A DNA stretch of 64,000 bases, from NCBI GenBank assembly GCA_945878865.1, contig CAMCUD010000011.1:1-64000 (forward strand), read 5' to 3'. Position 1 is the first letter of the stretch. Every line of letters begins with the position of its first letter. Position numbers and translations under genes: made by a program. The stretch comes from Bifidobacterium breve (lineage in GTDB: Bacteria; Actinomycetota; Thermoleophilia; Solirubrobacterales; Solirubrobacteraceae). The notes below the pieces were generated by a model. It did not search any database. It was not told where the DNA came from and worked only from the letters and a program-made list of their open reading frames with translations. Below, piece after piece: positions 48,743 through 57,443 of this stretch.

Positions 48743-50031
48743 CCCGGCGCCGCCGCCGTCGTCTTGCGGCGCCGGCGGCTCTCGTCGCGGCGCTGCTGCT
48801 TCTCCTCGTGCCCGCGGCCGCCCGCGCGGACGATCCGCCGCCGGCGATCAGCGCGCGCAGCGCCATCGTCGTCGAGACGTCGACGGGGGATGTCGCGTTC
48901 GCCCGCCGCGCGAGCACCCGCCGGCAGATCGCGTCGACGACGAAGATGATGACGGCGCTGGTCTCGCGCGAGAAGCTCCCGCTCGGCAAGACGATCCGCG
49001 CCGCGCCGTACGCCGCGCTGCCGGTCGAGTCGAAGATCAACCTGCGGACCGGCGAGCCGATGCGCGTCGCCGACCTCCTGCGCGCCCTGATGCTCGAGAG
49101 CGCCAACGACGCAGCGGTCACGCTCGCCGTCGGCGCCTCGGGATCGCGGCAGGCGTTCGTCCGGCAGATGAACGCGAAGGCCCAGGACCTGGGGCTGGAG
49201 AACACGCGCTTTGCCAATCCTGTCGGCCTCGACGACCCGGACAACTACTCGACGGCCGCCGACCTGGCCACGCTCGCCACCGCGGTTCGCCGCGACGAGT
49301 TCCTGCGGCGGACCGTCGCGCTGCCCTCGGCGCGGCTGAAGACGGGGGACCGTCCGCGCGTGATCGCCAACCGCAACACGTTGGTGCGCAGCGGCTTCGC
49401 CAACGGGGTGAAGACCGGGCACACCAACCGCGCGGGCTATCTCCTCGTCGGCTCGAAGACCCGTGCAGGGATCAACGTGGTCAGCGTCGTCATGGGCGAG
49501 CCCAGCGAGGCGGCGCGTGATGCCGACTCCCGCGCGCTGCTGGCGTGGGCGCTGAGCCGCTACGAGCGCGAGCGGGTCCTCGACCGCGACAAGGTCATCG
49601 CGACCGTCCCGATCAAGTACCGCGACACGAACGTCGGCGTGATCTCCACCCGCGAGATCAGCCGCGTCGTGCGCAAGGGCAGCGGGCTCGACGTCAAGGT
49701 CACGGGTCTGCCCGAGGAGGTCGACGGCCCGCTGCCGGCCGGATCACGCGCGGGCGTGGCCGTGGTGTCCGAGGGCGGGAGGGTGATTGCCCGCGTGCCG
49801 CTGGTGACCGCCAACGCGGTGCCGGAGGCCGGCGTCTGGCTCAAGGTCAAGGACGGCATGTCAGGAAAGTGGTGGATTCCGGGACTCCTCGTCCTGGTTC
49901 TGGCAGGTACCCTTCTGGCGCTGGTGCTGCGCCACCGCGCAGCGCGCCGCCGGGAGCTCGAAGCCGAGCGACGGCGCGCCTCGCGCGAACGCGCGCGGGC
50001 GGCGTTCGAGGAGCAGAGCCCGGTCGCATGA
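48739..50031 (+). CDS. dacA: D-alanyl-D-alanine carboxypeptidase (DacA/PBP5 type)
   Basis: A 430-residue low-molecular-weight penicillin-binding protein. Signal peptide at residues 1-30 (ending AARA). Active-site motifs are Ser66-Thr-Thr-Lys69 (STTKMM), SAN in LESANDAAV near residue 116, and KTG in GVKTGHTNRAG. After the peptidase domain comes a beta domain and a C-terminal membrane helix (GLLVLVLAGTLLALVL) followed by a basic coiled tail. It trims peptidoglycan stem peptides outside the membrane. It is coupled to the LysM gene upstream and overlaps the sugar-kinase start downstream. Confidence 0.94.
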   Translation: MTRRRRRRLAAPAALVAALLLLLVPAAARADDPPPAISARSAIVVETSTGDVAFARRASTRRQIASTTKMMTALVSREKLPLGKTIRAAPYAALPVESKINLRTGEPMRVADLLRALMLESANDAAVTLAVGASGSRQAFVRQMNAKAQDLGLENTRFANPVGLDDPDNYSTAADLATLATAVRRDEFLRRTVALPSARLKTGDRPRVIANRNTLVRSGFANGVKTGHTNRAGYLLVGSKTRAGINVVSVVMGEPSEAARDADSRALLAWALSRYERERVLDRDKVIATVPIKYRDTNVGVISTREISRVVRKGSGLDVKVTGLPEEVDGPLPAGSRAGVAVVSEGGRVIARVPLVTANAVPEAGVWLKVKDGMSGKWWIPGLLVLVLAGTLLALVLRHRAARRRELEAERRRASRERARAAFEEQSPVA

Positions 50032-50987
50032 TCATCACCGTCACGCTGAACGCCGCGATCGACAAGTCGCTCTCGGTGCCCAACTTCCGCCTCGGCCGAC
50101 GCCATCGCACGGTCGAGCAGACGACGCTTGCGGGCGGCAAGGGCGTCAACGTCGCGCGCACGCTGAAGACGCTCGGCCAGCCGGTGATCGCCACGGGCTT
50201 CGCCGGCGGCGCAACGGGCACCCGCATCGTCGAGCAGCTCACGAGCGAGTCGATCCTCAACGACTTCGTCCGCATCCGCGAGGAGTCGCGGACGAACACG
50301 GCGGTGCACGACCCGACGAACGGCGAGCAGACCGAGATCAACGAGCGCGGGCCGAAGGTCACCGCGAGCGAGATCGAGCTGTTCCGCGACAAGCTCCTGT
50401 ACCTCGCGCGCGGCGCCGACATCGTGGTGTTCGCGGGCTCGCTGCCGCCCGGGGTCGACGCGGACCTCTACGCCGAGCTCATCCGCGAGCTGCGCGGCAT
50501 GAATGTCGTCACGATCGTCGACACCGACGGCGAACCGCTGCGCCACGCGGTGCGCGCGGAGCCGACGGTCGTCTCCCCGAACGTCCTGGAGGCCGAGGAG
50601 CTCGTCGGCCATGAGTTCAACGACGACGAGGACCGGACCATCGCGGTGCGCGAGATGCGCCAGCTCGGCGCGCGCGAGGCGATCATGACGGTGCCGGACG
50701 GCTGCTTCGCGTTCGTCGACGAGGGCACCGAGCCGGAGCTGCTCCGCGTGCGGATCGAGCCGCGAGAGCCCGTCGCGGCGGTCGGCGCGGGCGACGCGTT
50801 CCTCGCTGGTTACGTCGCCGCCCGGTACGGGGCGCGCCCGGCGGCGGAGTGCCTGACGTTCGCCGTGGCGTGCGGCGCGGAGTCCACGCAGCGCCTGGGG
50901 GCCGGGCTCATCGACCCCGCGAAGGTCGAGCGGCTGCTGCCCGAGGTCGAGGTCACGCGCCTGGAGCGCGAGGCCGAGGTCTCCTAG
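50028..50987 (+). CDS. PfkB-family sugar kinase (1-phosphofructokinase-like)
   Basis: A 319-residue kinase of the PfkB family, hexose-phosphate branch. MIITVTLNAAIDKSL at the start and GGKGVNVARTLKTLG are typical of FruK, LacC and PfkB. The catalytic Asp is in AVGAGDAFLAGYVA. The SPNVLEAEELVG segment is the usual nucleotide-side motif. It probably phosphorylates fructose-1-phosphate, fructose-6-phosphate or tagatose-6-phosphate. It overlaps the dacA stop, an unexpected partner, and no PTS genes are present. Its stop interlocks with the convergent nirD gene (CTAG). Confidence 0.9.
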   Translation: MIITVTLNAAIDKSLSVPNFRLGRRHRTVEQTTLAGGKGVNVARTLKTLGQPVIATGFAGGATGTRIVEQLTSESILNDFVRIREESRTNTAVHDPTNGEQTEINERGPKVTASEIELFRDKLLYLARGADIVVFAGSLPPGVDADLYAELIRELRGMNVVTIVDTDGEPLRHAVRAEPTVVSPNVLEAEELVGHEFNDDEDRTIAVREMRQLGAREAIMTVPDGCFAFVDEGTEPELLRVRIEPREPVAAVGAGDAFLAGYVAARYGARPAAECLTFAVACGAESTQRLGAGLIDPAKVERLLPEVEVTRLEREAEVS

Positions 50988-51295
50988 GCCGCAACCGGCG
51001 CGCGCACGACCTCGACGTACACCTCGCCGTCGCGCACCTCCACCGGGTAGACGGTGACGCGGTCGCCGCTCGGGCTCTCACCGGTGCGCAGGTCGAAGGC
51101 GCGGTCGTGCAGGGGGCACGTCACGGCGTGGTCGCAGACGATGCCGTCGGCGAGCGGTCCGCCGCGGTGCGGGCAGACGGCGTCAACGGCATACCAGCCC
51201 GTGTCGGTGCGGAAGATCGCGATCCTCGTGCCTTCCAGCGTGATGTTCCGGCCCTCGCCGGGCGGGACGTCGTCTTCGCGGCAGGCGAGGGTCAT
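50984..51295 (-). CDS. nirD: Assimilatory nitrite reductase small subunit (Rieske type)
   Basis: A 103-residue NirD-like protein. A full Rieske [2Fe-2S] motif is present: Cys41 and His43 (VCPHRGGPLAD) and Cys60 and His63 (VTCPLHDRAFDLRTG). Many NirD proteins lack some of these ligands, so this one may carry a real cluster. It partners NirB in reducing nitrite to ammonium in the cytoplasm. The gene overlaps nirB by ATGA and ends the nasA-nirB-nirD operon. Confidence 0.93.
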   Translation of the reverse strand: MTLACREDDVPPGEGRNITLEGTRIAIFRTDTGWYAVDAVCPHRGGPLADGIVCDHAVTCPLHDRAFDLRTGESPSGDRVTVYPVEVRDGEVYVEVVRAPVAA

Positions 51296-53700
51296 CGGCG
51301 GGCCTCCTCGGGCGGGCCGACGACCACTGTCGGCTCGGGTTGCTGATCCAGATCGGTGAACTGGCGCGGGTGGTAGGGCGTGTCGCGCTCGAGCCAGGGG
51401 TCGATGGTCGCGGCCTTCGCGAGGCGGAAGCGCTCGCGCAGCGCGGCGCCGAGCTGTTCGTCGGTGACGATCCGCCGGATCTCGTCCAGGCCGATGCGCG
51501 GGACGAAGTCGTACGTGCGCTCCTTGTAGTCCGCGTGCTCGCGGTAGTACTGCAGGAACGTGGTGGAGAGCCGCATCGCCTCCGCCTTCGTCTCGACGGT
51601 GTCGAGGATGTCGGCCTCGCGGACGCTCGCACCCGCCGCGCCGCCGATGCGCACCTGCCAGCCACCCTCGACGGCGACGATCCCGATGTCCTTGATCGTC
51701 GCCTCCGCGCAGTTGCGCGGGCAGCCCGACACGCCGGCCTTGACCTTCGCCGGCGTGTGCAGGCCCTCCCAGGCCTTCTCGATCTCGATCCCGAAGCCCA
51801 TGGAGTCGCCCAGGCCGAAGCGGCAGTGCTGCTCGCCGACGCAGGTCTTCACCGTGCGGACGGCCTTCGCGTAGGCGAAGCCCGACGGCATGTCGAGGTC
51901 GCGCCAGACCTTCGGCAGGTCCTCCTTGGCGACCCCGAGCAGGTCGATGCGCTGACCGCCGGTGACCTTGACGAGTGGGATCTCGTACTTCTCGGCGACG
52001 TCGGCGATGCGTCGCAGCTCGCTCGGGGTGGTCACGCCGCCGCGCATCTTCGGGACGACGCTGAACGTCCCGTCCTTCTGGATGTTCGCGTGCACGCGGT
52101 CGTTGATGTACCGGGCGTGACGCTCCTCGCGGTGGCGGTTGTCGTTGACCTCACTGACGAGGTAGGCCAGGGCGGGCTTGCAGGCGCCGCAGTCACGACC
52201 CGTGCCGCAGCACTGCGCGACCTCGCTGACGGACCGCAGGCCTTGGGCGCGGATCTGGTCGGCGAGCTCCTCGCGCGTCTGCTTGCGGCAGGCGCAGAGG
52301 TACGCGGGCTCCTCGTTCAGGCCGCCGGTGGCCATCGCGACGATGTCGATCACCGCCGGCTTGCACGAGCCACAGCCGGTTCCGGCGCGGGTGCGCGCCA
52401 TGACTTCGCGCGGCGTCGTGCAGCCGTCGACCTCGACGGCGGCGACGAGGTCGCCCTTGCAGACGCCGTTGCAGTTGCAGATCTGCGCCTCGTCGGGCAG
52501 GTCTGCCGGGCCCGCGGCGGAGGCGGCGGCGAGCGCCTCGAGGGGGTCGGTGACCTCCTCGGCGGCGCGCACTGCCGCCACCAGCGCCTCGGCGCCGCGC
52601 ACGTCTCCGAGGAGGATCGCGCCGACGGCTTTCCCGTCGCGGACGGTGAGCTTGCGGTACGTACCGGCCGCGGCGTCGGAGACGACGGCGGCCGTGTCGC
52701 CCTCGGCCTCGCCGGCGGAGACGAGGTCGATGCCGGCGACCTTGAGCTTCGCGCTGAGGATCGATCCGGTGTACGCGGCGGTGCGGCCGAGCAGCGTGTC
52801 GGCGGCCACCCGGGCCTGGTCGAGGATCGGGGCGACGAGGCCGTAGACCATGCCCGCGTGCTCGGCGCACTCGCCCACGGACCAGACGCGGTCGTGGCTC
52901 GTGCGCATCGAGTCGGCGACGACGATGCCGCGCCTGGTCGCGACTCCGAGCGTCTCGGCGAGCGTCTTCTCCGGGCGGATGCCGATCGACACCACGACGA
53001 GGTCGGCCTCGATCGAGGAGCCGTCCTTGAAGCGCAGGCCGCGCGCGCGGTCGCCGCCAAGGATCTCCTGGGTGGCGGCGTTCAGACGCACGTTGATGCC
53101 GAGGTCGGCGAGCGCGGGCTCCAGCATCGCGGCGGCCACCGGGTCGAGCTGACGCTCCATGAGCCGGTCGACGAGATGCACGACGGTGACGTCGCAGCCC
53201 TGCGCGGCGATCCCGCGGGCCGCTTCGAGGCCGAGCAGCCCGCCGCCGATGACGGCCGCGTGCGTCGCGCTTGCCGCACTCGCGCGGATGGCGTCGCAGT
53301 CGGCCGGGTCGCGGAAGGGGTGCACGCCCGGCAGGCCGATGCCGGGGATCGGCGGCAGCAGCGGCTGCGAGCCGGTGGCCAGGACGAGCTTGTCGAAGCG
53401 CAGCTCCTCCGCGCCGTCGAGGGTGAGCACGCCGGCATCGAGATCGCCGCCTTCCACCCAGCGACCGAGCAGCACGTCGACGTCGTGGTCGCCGAACCAC
53501 TCCTCGGGGCGGAGCGCCAGCGTCGCCGCGTCGCTGCCGTCCACGAGGATCTCCGAGAGCCGGATGCGGTCGTAGGGCAGCGCGTCCTCGCCGCACACGA
53601 GCGTGATGCCGACGTGCGGGTCACGCTCGCGCAGGGCCTCGGCGACAGCCTGCCCGGCGATCCCGCCGCCGACGATGACGATGCGATCTCGCTGGCTCAT
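51292..53700 (-). CDS. nirB: NADH-dependent nitrite reductase large subunit
   Basis: An 802-residue NirB. Order: FAD/NADH domain (about 1-400; VIVGGGIAGQAVAE and AVIGGGLLGLEAA), two Bfd-type [2Fe-2S] segments (CNCNGVCKGDL with CGSC near 405-450, and CACRKQT with DCGACKP near 475-515), the ferredoxin-like repeat, and the siroheme/[4Fe-4S] domain with CVGEQHCRFG near residue 619 and GCPRNCAEA near 657. It reduces nitrite to ammonium with six electrons from NADH. Start overlaps the nasA stop (ATGA). Its FAD module is clearly paralogous to the one fused to NasA. Confidence 0.95.
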   Translation of the reverse strand: MSQRDRIVIVGGGIAGQAVAEALRERDPHVGITLVCGEDALPYDRIRLSEILVDGSDAATLALRPEEWFGDHDVDVLLGRWVEGGDLDAGVLTLDGAEELRFDKLVLATGSQPLLPPIPGIGLPGVHPFRDPADCDAIRASAASATHAAVIGGGLLGLEAARGIAAQGCDVTVVHLVDRLMERQLDPVAAAMLEPALADLGINVRLNAATQEILGGDRARGLRFKDGSSIEADLVVVSIGIRPEKTLAETLGVATRRGIVVADSMRTSHDRVWSVGECAEHAGMVYGLVAPILDQARVAADTLLGRTAAYTGSILSAKLKVAGIDLVSAGEAEGDTAAVVSDAAAGTYRKLTVRDGKAVGAILLGDVRGAEALVAAVRAAEEVTDPLEALAAASAAGPADLPDEAQICNCNGVCKGDLVAAVEVDGCTTPREVMARTRAGTGCGSCKPAVIDIVAMATGGLNEEPAYLCACRKQTREELADQIRAQGLRSVSEVAQCCGTGRDCGACKPALAYLVSEVNDNRHREERHARYINDRVHANIQKDGTFSVVPKMRGGVTTPSELRRIADVAEKYEIPLVKVTGGQRIDLLGVAKEDLPKVWRDLDMPSGFAYAKAVRTVKTCVGEQHCRFGLGDSMGFGIEIEKAWEGLHTPAKVKAGVSGCPRNCAEATIKDIGIVAVEGGWQVRIGGAAGASVREADILDTVETKAEAMRLSTTFLQYYREHADYKERTYDFVPRIGLDEIRRIVTDEQLGAALRERFRLAKAATIDPWLERDTPYHPRQFTDLDQQPEPTVVVGPPEEARR

Positions 53701-56700
53701 GAGGCCATCGTGGCCTGCGCCGGTTTCGTCTCCATCGCCGTTGTGTTTCGGTCCGATGAACGCTCGGCGAGGATGCGCTCGACCTCCGGCGCGCAGCCGC
53801 CGCAGCCGGTGGCCGCGCGCGTGGCCGCGCCAACCTGGGCGACGGTCCGCAGGCCCCGCGCGGCGATCGCGGCGCAGATCTGCCCGCGGGTGACGGCGTT
53901 GCACGAGCACACCGTGTCCTCGTCGCTCGGCGGAGGGGCATCGACGTGGCCGCCCGTCGGGTTGATGAGGTGCTCGGGGACCGGGTCGCCCGTGCGCAGG
54001 AGGTTCGTGAGCTGCGTCGCGTCACCGGTGTCGCCGAGGAGGACCGCCCCCGCGAGCCGGTCGCCGTCGAGGACGAGCTTGCGGTACACGCCGCGTCGCG
54101 TGTCGCGGTGGACGACCTCGTCGTGCCCGGCGCCGAGATCGGTGTCGGCGACCCCGCCCGCGTACACCCCGACGCCGCTGACCTTCAGCGTCGTCGCCGT
54201 GATCGCGCCATGGAAGGCGCCGGGGTCGCCGGCCACGCGCGCGCCGGCGACCTTCGCCTGCTGGGCCAGTGGCGCCCACAGCCCGTAGACCGTGCCGCGA
54301 TGCTGGGCGCACTCTCCGGCGGACCACACGCCGTCGGCGCTGGTGTGCAGCTCGTCGTCGACGACGATGCCGCGGTCGACCTCGATGCCGGCCGCCTGCG
54401 CGAGTGTCGTCTCCGGCCGGACGCCCACGGCGACGACGACGAGGCTCGCGGGAAGCGTGCGGCCGTCGCTGAGCCGCACCTCCTCGCGTTCGATCTGCGT
54501 CACCGACACGCCCAGTTCGATCCCCAGCCCCTGCGCCTCCAGCGCCCGGCGCAGCATCGCTGCGCCGTCGTCGTCGAGCTGGCGGCCCATGAGCCGCGGC
54601 GCGAGCTCGACCACCGTGACCCGGACGCCGCGTGAGCGCAATCCGGCCGCCGCCTCGAGCCCGAGCAGGCCGCCGCCGAGCACGACGGCCTCGCTGCCCG
54701 GCTCGGCGGCGGCGAGCGCGTCGGCGTCGCGCCAGGTGCGAAACGCGAAGACGTGGGGGAGGCCGGCGCCGGGGATCGGCGGGACGAACGGGCGCGAGCC
54801 GGTGGCCAGGACGAGCGCGTCATAGGGGTGGCGGTCGCCGCACGCGTCGGTGACAGTCCGCGCGGTGGTGTCGATGCTCGTCGCCGCCAGGCCGCCGCGC
54901 AGATCCACGCCCTGCTCGGCGAACCACGTGGGCGAGCGGAGCTCGAGCTCGCCTGACCCCGCGTCCCGCGCGAGGAGCTTGGAGAGCAGCACGCGGTTGT
55001 AGGGCGGGCGCGGCTCCTCTCCGAGCATCGTCACGCGCAGGGACGGGTCGCGCCGGAGCGCTTCCTCGACGACCGCGAGGCCCGCCATGCCGGTTCCGAC
55101 CACCACGAGGCGGCGCCCGTGGTGCTTTGACGTTGCATACGGACGTGGAAGCACCACGCGCTCCACGCGGACTGCCGCCGCCTTGAGCTCCGGCTGCTTC
55201 GAGGTCGGGTCGACCGCGCGGAGCGTCGTCGCGTTCACCGTCCCCGCGCCGCCGGCCGCGTGCAGCGCGCCCCAGTGAAACGGCGCGAAGCACACCCCCG
55301 GTGCGATGCCGTCGGTGACGCGCGCGCGGAGGACGACTGACCCGCGCCGCGAGACGACGCGCACGTCCTCGCCGTCGGACACGCCCGCGGCGACGGCGTC
55401 GTCGGGGTGCATCTCGACGAACGGGTCGCCGGCGGCAGCGCGCAGGGTCGGCGACTTCCCCGTCCGCGTCATCGTGTGCCACTGGTCGGCGATGCGCCCT
55501 GTCGTGAGCAGCAGTGGATGGTCGGCGTCCGGGGCGTCGGCCGGCGCGGCGTGCGGAGTCGGCGCGAACCTGGCGCGTCCATCGGGCGTGGGGAAGCGAT
55601 GGTCGGGGTAGAGCCGAACGGACCGCGGGGCGTCGGGCGTGGCGGGAGCGGGCCACTGCACCGTGCCCTCCTGGCGCAGCCGCTCGTGGGACACACCCGA
55701 GAGGTCGCATACACGCCCCGCGGTGCAAGCTGCGAATTCGTCGAACACCTCGGCGGCCGATCCCCACGCGAACGCGTCGCCGAAGCCGAGATGGCGGGCC
55801 GCGCCGGCGAAGATCTCCCAGTCGGCGCGGGCCGCGCCCGGCGGGTCGATCGCCCGGCGCACGAGCGCGACGCGGCGCTCGGAGTTCGTCATCGCGCCGT
55901 CCTTCTCCGGCCACGCAGCCGCCGGAAGGACGGCGTGCGCGAACGACGAGCTCTCCATCGGGTGGTAGGCGTCTTGGACGACGACGAGCTCGGCGCGCTC
56001 GAGCGCCGCCCGCGCTCGGGCGCTGTCGGGCAGCGAGACGATCGGGTTCGTCGCGACGATCCACACGGCCTTCACCCGGCCGTCGGCCAGCGCGTCGAAC
56101 AGGTCGACGGCGGGCAGCCCGGGCCTCGGCGAGATCGCGCCCGGCGGCAGGCCCCAGTGCGCCTCCATCGCCGCACGGTCCTCGGCGACCTCGACCTTGC
56201 GGTAGCCAGGCAGCAGCTGCGCGAGGCCGCCGGTCTCGCGGCCGCCCATCGCGTTGGGCTGGCCGGTCAGCGAGAGCGGCCCGGCGCCTGGCCGGCCGAT
56301 CTGTCCCGTCGCCAGGCAGAGGTTGATGAGTGCCCGGTTCTTCAGCGTGCCGACGGTCGACTGGTTCGCGCCCATCGACCACAACGCCATCGACGCGCCC
56401 GCCGCGGCGAAGCGCCGGGCGGCCTCTTCGATGTCCGCCGCGGGGACCCCGCACACCTCCGCCGCCCGCGCCGGCGGCCAGTCGCGCGCGACCGCGCGCG
56501 CCTGCTCCCACCCCGTCGTGCGGCGGGCGACGAAGTCGTCGTCGGCGAGCCCGTCGCGGTCGATGACGTGGAGCATCGCGCTGAGCAGCGGCAGGTCGGT
56601 ACCCGGCCGGACGGGAAGGTGCAGATCCGCGCCGCGCGCGGTTGCGGTCTCGCGTGGGTCGGCGCAGATGACGAATGCGCCCTCGGCTTGGCGGTCGCGG

Positions 56701-57269
56701 ATGCGCGACCACACGATCGGGTGGCATGCCGCCGTGTTCGTCCCGAGCAGCAGGACGCAGTCGGTGAGGGCGAGGTCGGCGTAGGAGGGCGGGGGCCCGT
56801 CGCTGCCGAACGCGCCGGTGTAGCCGGCGACGGCGCTGGACATGCACAGCCGCGAGTTCGAGTCGACGTTGTTCGTCTGAAGGAAGCCCTTCGCGAGCTT
56901 GTTCACCGCGTAGTAGTCCTCGGTGAGGAGCTGCCCGGAGATGTAGAACGCCACCGCATCCGGCCCGTGCTCGTCGACGATCGCGCGCAGCCGCGACGCC
57001 ACCCGGCCGAGCACGTCGTCCCACGTGCCCGGCTCGAGGCGGCCGTCGCGCACGTCCCGCCACATCGGCGCCACTGCCCGGTCCGGCGCGTGCACGGCAT
57101 GCATGAGCTCCAGCGGCTTGCGGCATGTCCGGCCGCGGTTGACCGGGTGGATCGGATCGCCCCGCACCCCCGCCAGGCGCCCGTCCTCCACCTCCGCGAG
57201 CAACCCGCACCCCACCCCGCAGTACGGGCACTGGGTCCGCACGGTCTGCGGCTTCGACACGGCGCTCAT
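53697..57269 (-). CDS. nasA: Assimilatory nitrate reductase fused to FAD reductase and Bfd domains
   Basis: A 1190-residue fusion. Residues 1-700 are a molybdopterin nitrate reductase: [4Fe-4S] ligands Cys14, Cys17, Cys21 and Cys49, Mo ligand Cys142 in SNSRLCMSSAV, and GQPNAMGGRETGGLAQLLPG. From about 716 a NirB-like FAD/NADH domain begins (LVVVGTGMAGLAVVEEAL and VVLGGGLLGLEAAAGL). Residues about 1115-1165 are a Bfd-type [2Fe-2S] domain (CSCNAVTRG and CGGCAPEVE). In Bacillus, nasB and nasC encode these parts separately. The chain should pass electrons from NADH to nitrate without a separate donor. The ATG is set by the family N-terminus. Confidence 0.94.
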   Translation of the reverse strand: MSAVSKPQTVRTQCPYCGVGCGLLAEVEDGRLAGVRGDPIHPVNRGRTCRKPLELMHAVHAPDRAVAPMWRDVRDGRLEPGTWDDVLGRVASRLRAIVDEHGPDAVAFYISGQLLTEDYYAVNKLAKGFLQTNNVDSNSRLCMSSAVAGYTGAFGSDGPPPSYADLALTDCVLLLGTNTAACHPIVWSRIRDRQAEGAFVICADPRETATARGADLHLPVRPGTDLPLLSAMLHVIDRDGLADDDFVARRTTGWEQARAVARDWPPARAAEVCGVPAADIEEAARRFAAAGASMALWSMGANQSTVGTLKNRALINLCLATGQIGRPGAGPLSLTGQPNAMGGRETGGLAQLLPGYRKVEVAEDRAAMEAHWGLPPGAISPRPGLPAVDLFDALADGRVKAVWIVATNPIVSLPDSARARAALERAELVVVQDAYHPMESSSFAHAVLPAAAWPEKDGAMTNSERRVALVRRAIDPPGAARADWEIFAGAARHLGFGDAFAWGSAAEVFDEFAACTAGRVCDLSGVSHERLRQEGTVQWPAPATPDAPRSVRLYPDHRFPTPDGRARFAPTPHAAPADAPDADHPLLLTTGRIADQWHTMTRTGKSPTLRAAAGDPFVEMHPDDAVAAGVSDGEDVRVVSRRGSVVLRARVTDGIAPGVCFAPFHWGALHAAGGAGTVNATTLRAVDPTSKQPELKAAAVRVERVVLPRPYATSKHHGRRLVVVGTGMAGLAVVEEALRRDPSLRVTMLGEEPRPPYNRVLLSKLLARDAGSGELELRSPTWFAEQGVDLRGGLAATSIDTTARTVTDACGDRHPYDALVLATGSRPFVPPIPGAGLPHVFAFRTWRDADALAAAEPGSEAVVLGGGLLGLEAAAGLRSRGVRVTVVELAPRLMGRQLDDDGAAMLRRALEAQGLGIELGVSVTQIEREEVRLSDGRTLPASLVVVAVGVRPETTLAQAAGIEVDRGIVVDDELHTSADGVWSAGECAQHRGTVYGLWAPLAQQAKVAGARVAGDPGAFHGAITATTLKVSGVGVYAGGVADTDLGAGHDEVVHRDTRRGVYRKLVLDGDRLAGAVLLGDTGDATQLTNLLRTGDPVPEHLINPTGGHVDAPPPSDEDTVCSCNAVTRGQICAAIAARGLRTVAQVGAATRAATGCGGCAPEVERILAERSSDRNTTAMETKPAQATMAS

Positions 57270-57443
57270 GTGGCGGCCATGCTGCGGCGCGGCGGTTACC
57301 CGAGCACGTCCGTTTGATGAACGCTGTGTGAACAGGTGCCTGCCCGAGCCCAGTGAATCCAGGCGATTCGACCGAGTGGACGACCGCTTCCGACACCAGG
57401 GCGAAAGACGCTGCACCCGCCGGGTCCTACGGTCCGGCCCCGG
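57270..57443. promoter_or_regulatory. Divergent nasA/glnA-like control region
   Basis: In these 174 bp, TACGGT (57428-57433) ends 10 nt before the glnA-like ATG. Two weak GlnR-like pairs occur with 11-bp spacing: TGAAC-N6-TGAAC (57318-57333) and GACAC-N6-GAAAG (57392-57407). They match the GTnAC-N6-GnAAC consensus only partly. No clear -10 was found for nasA. Confidence 0.4.

Noticed and set aside
51340-54288. 982-codon open frame on the plus strand over nirB and the nasA 3' end
   Set aside because: Composition is Arg/Ala/Gly/Val-rich with no motif. It mirrors the codon-position bias of the real minus-strand genes.
57318-57407. Strong GlnR boxes in the nasA/glnA-like gap
   Set aside because: The two 11-bp-spaced pairs match the consensus poorly and are not in a four-site array. 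They are mentioned only as weak elements.
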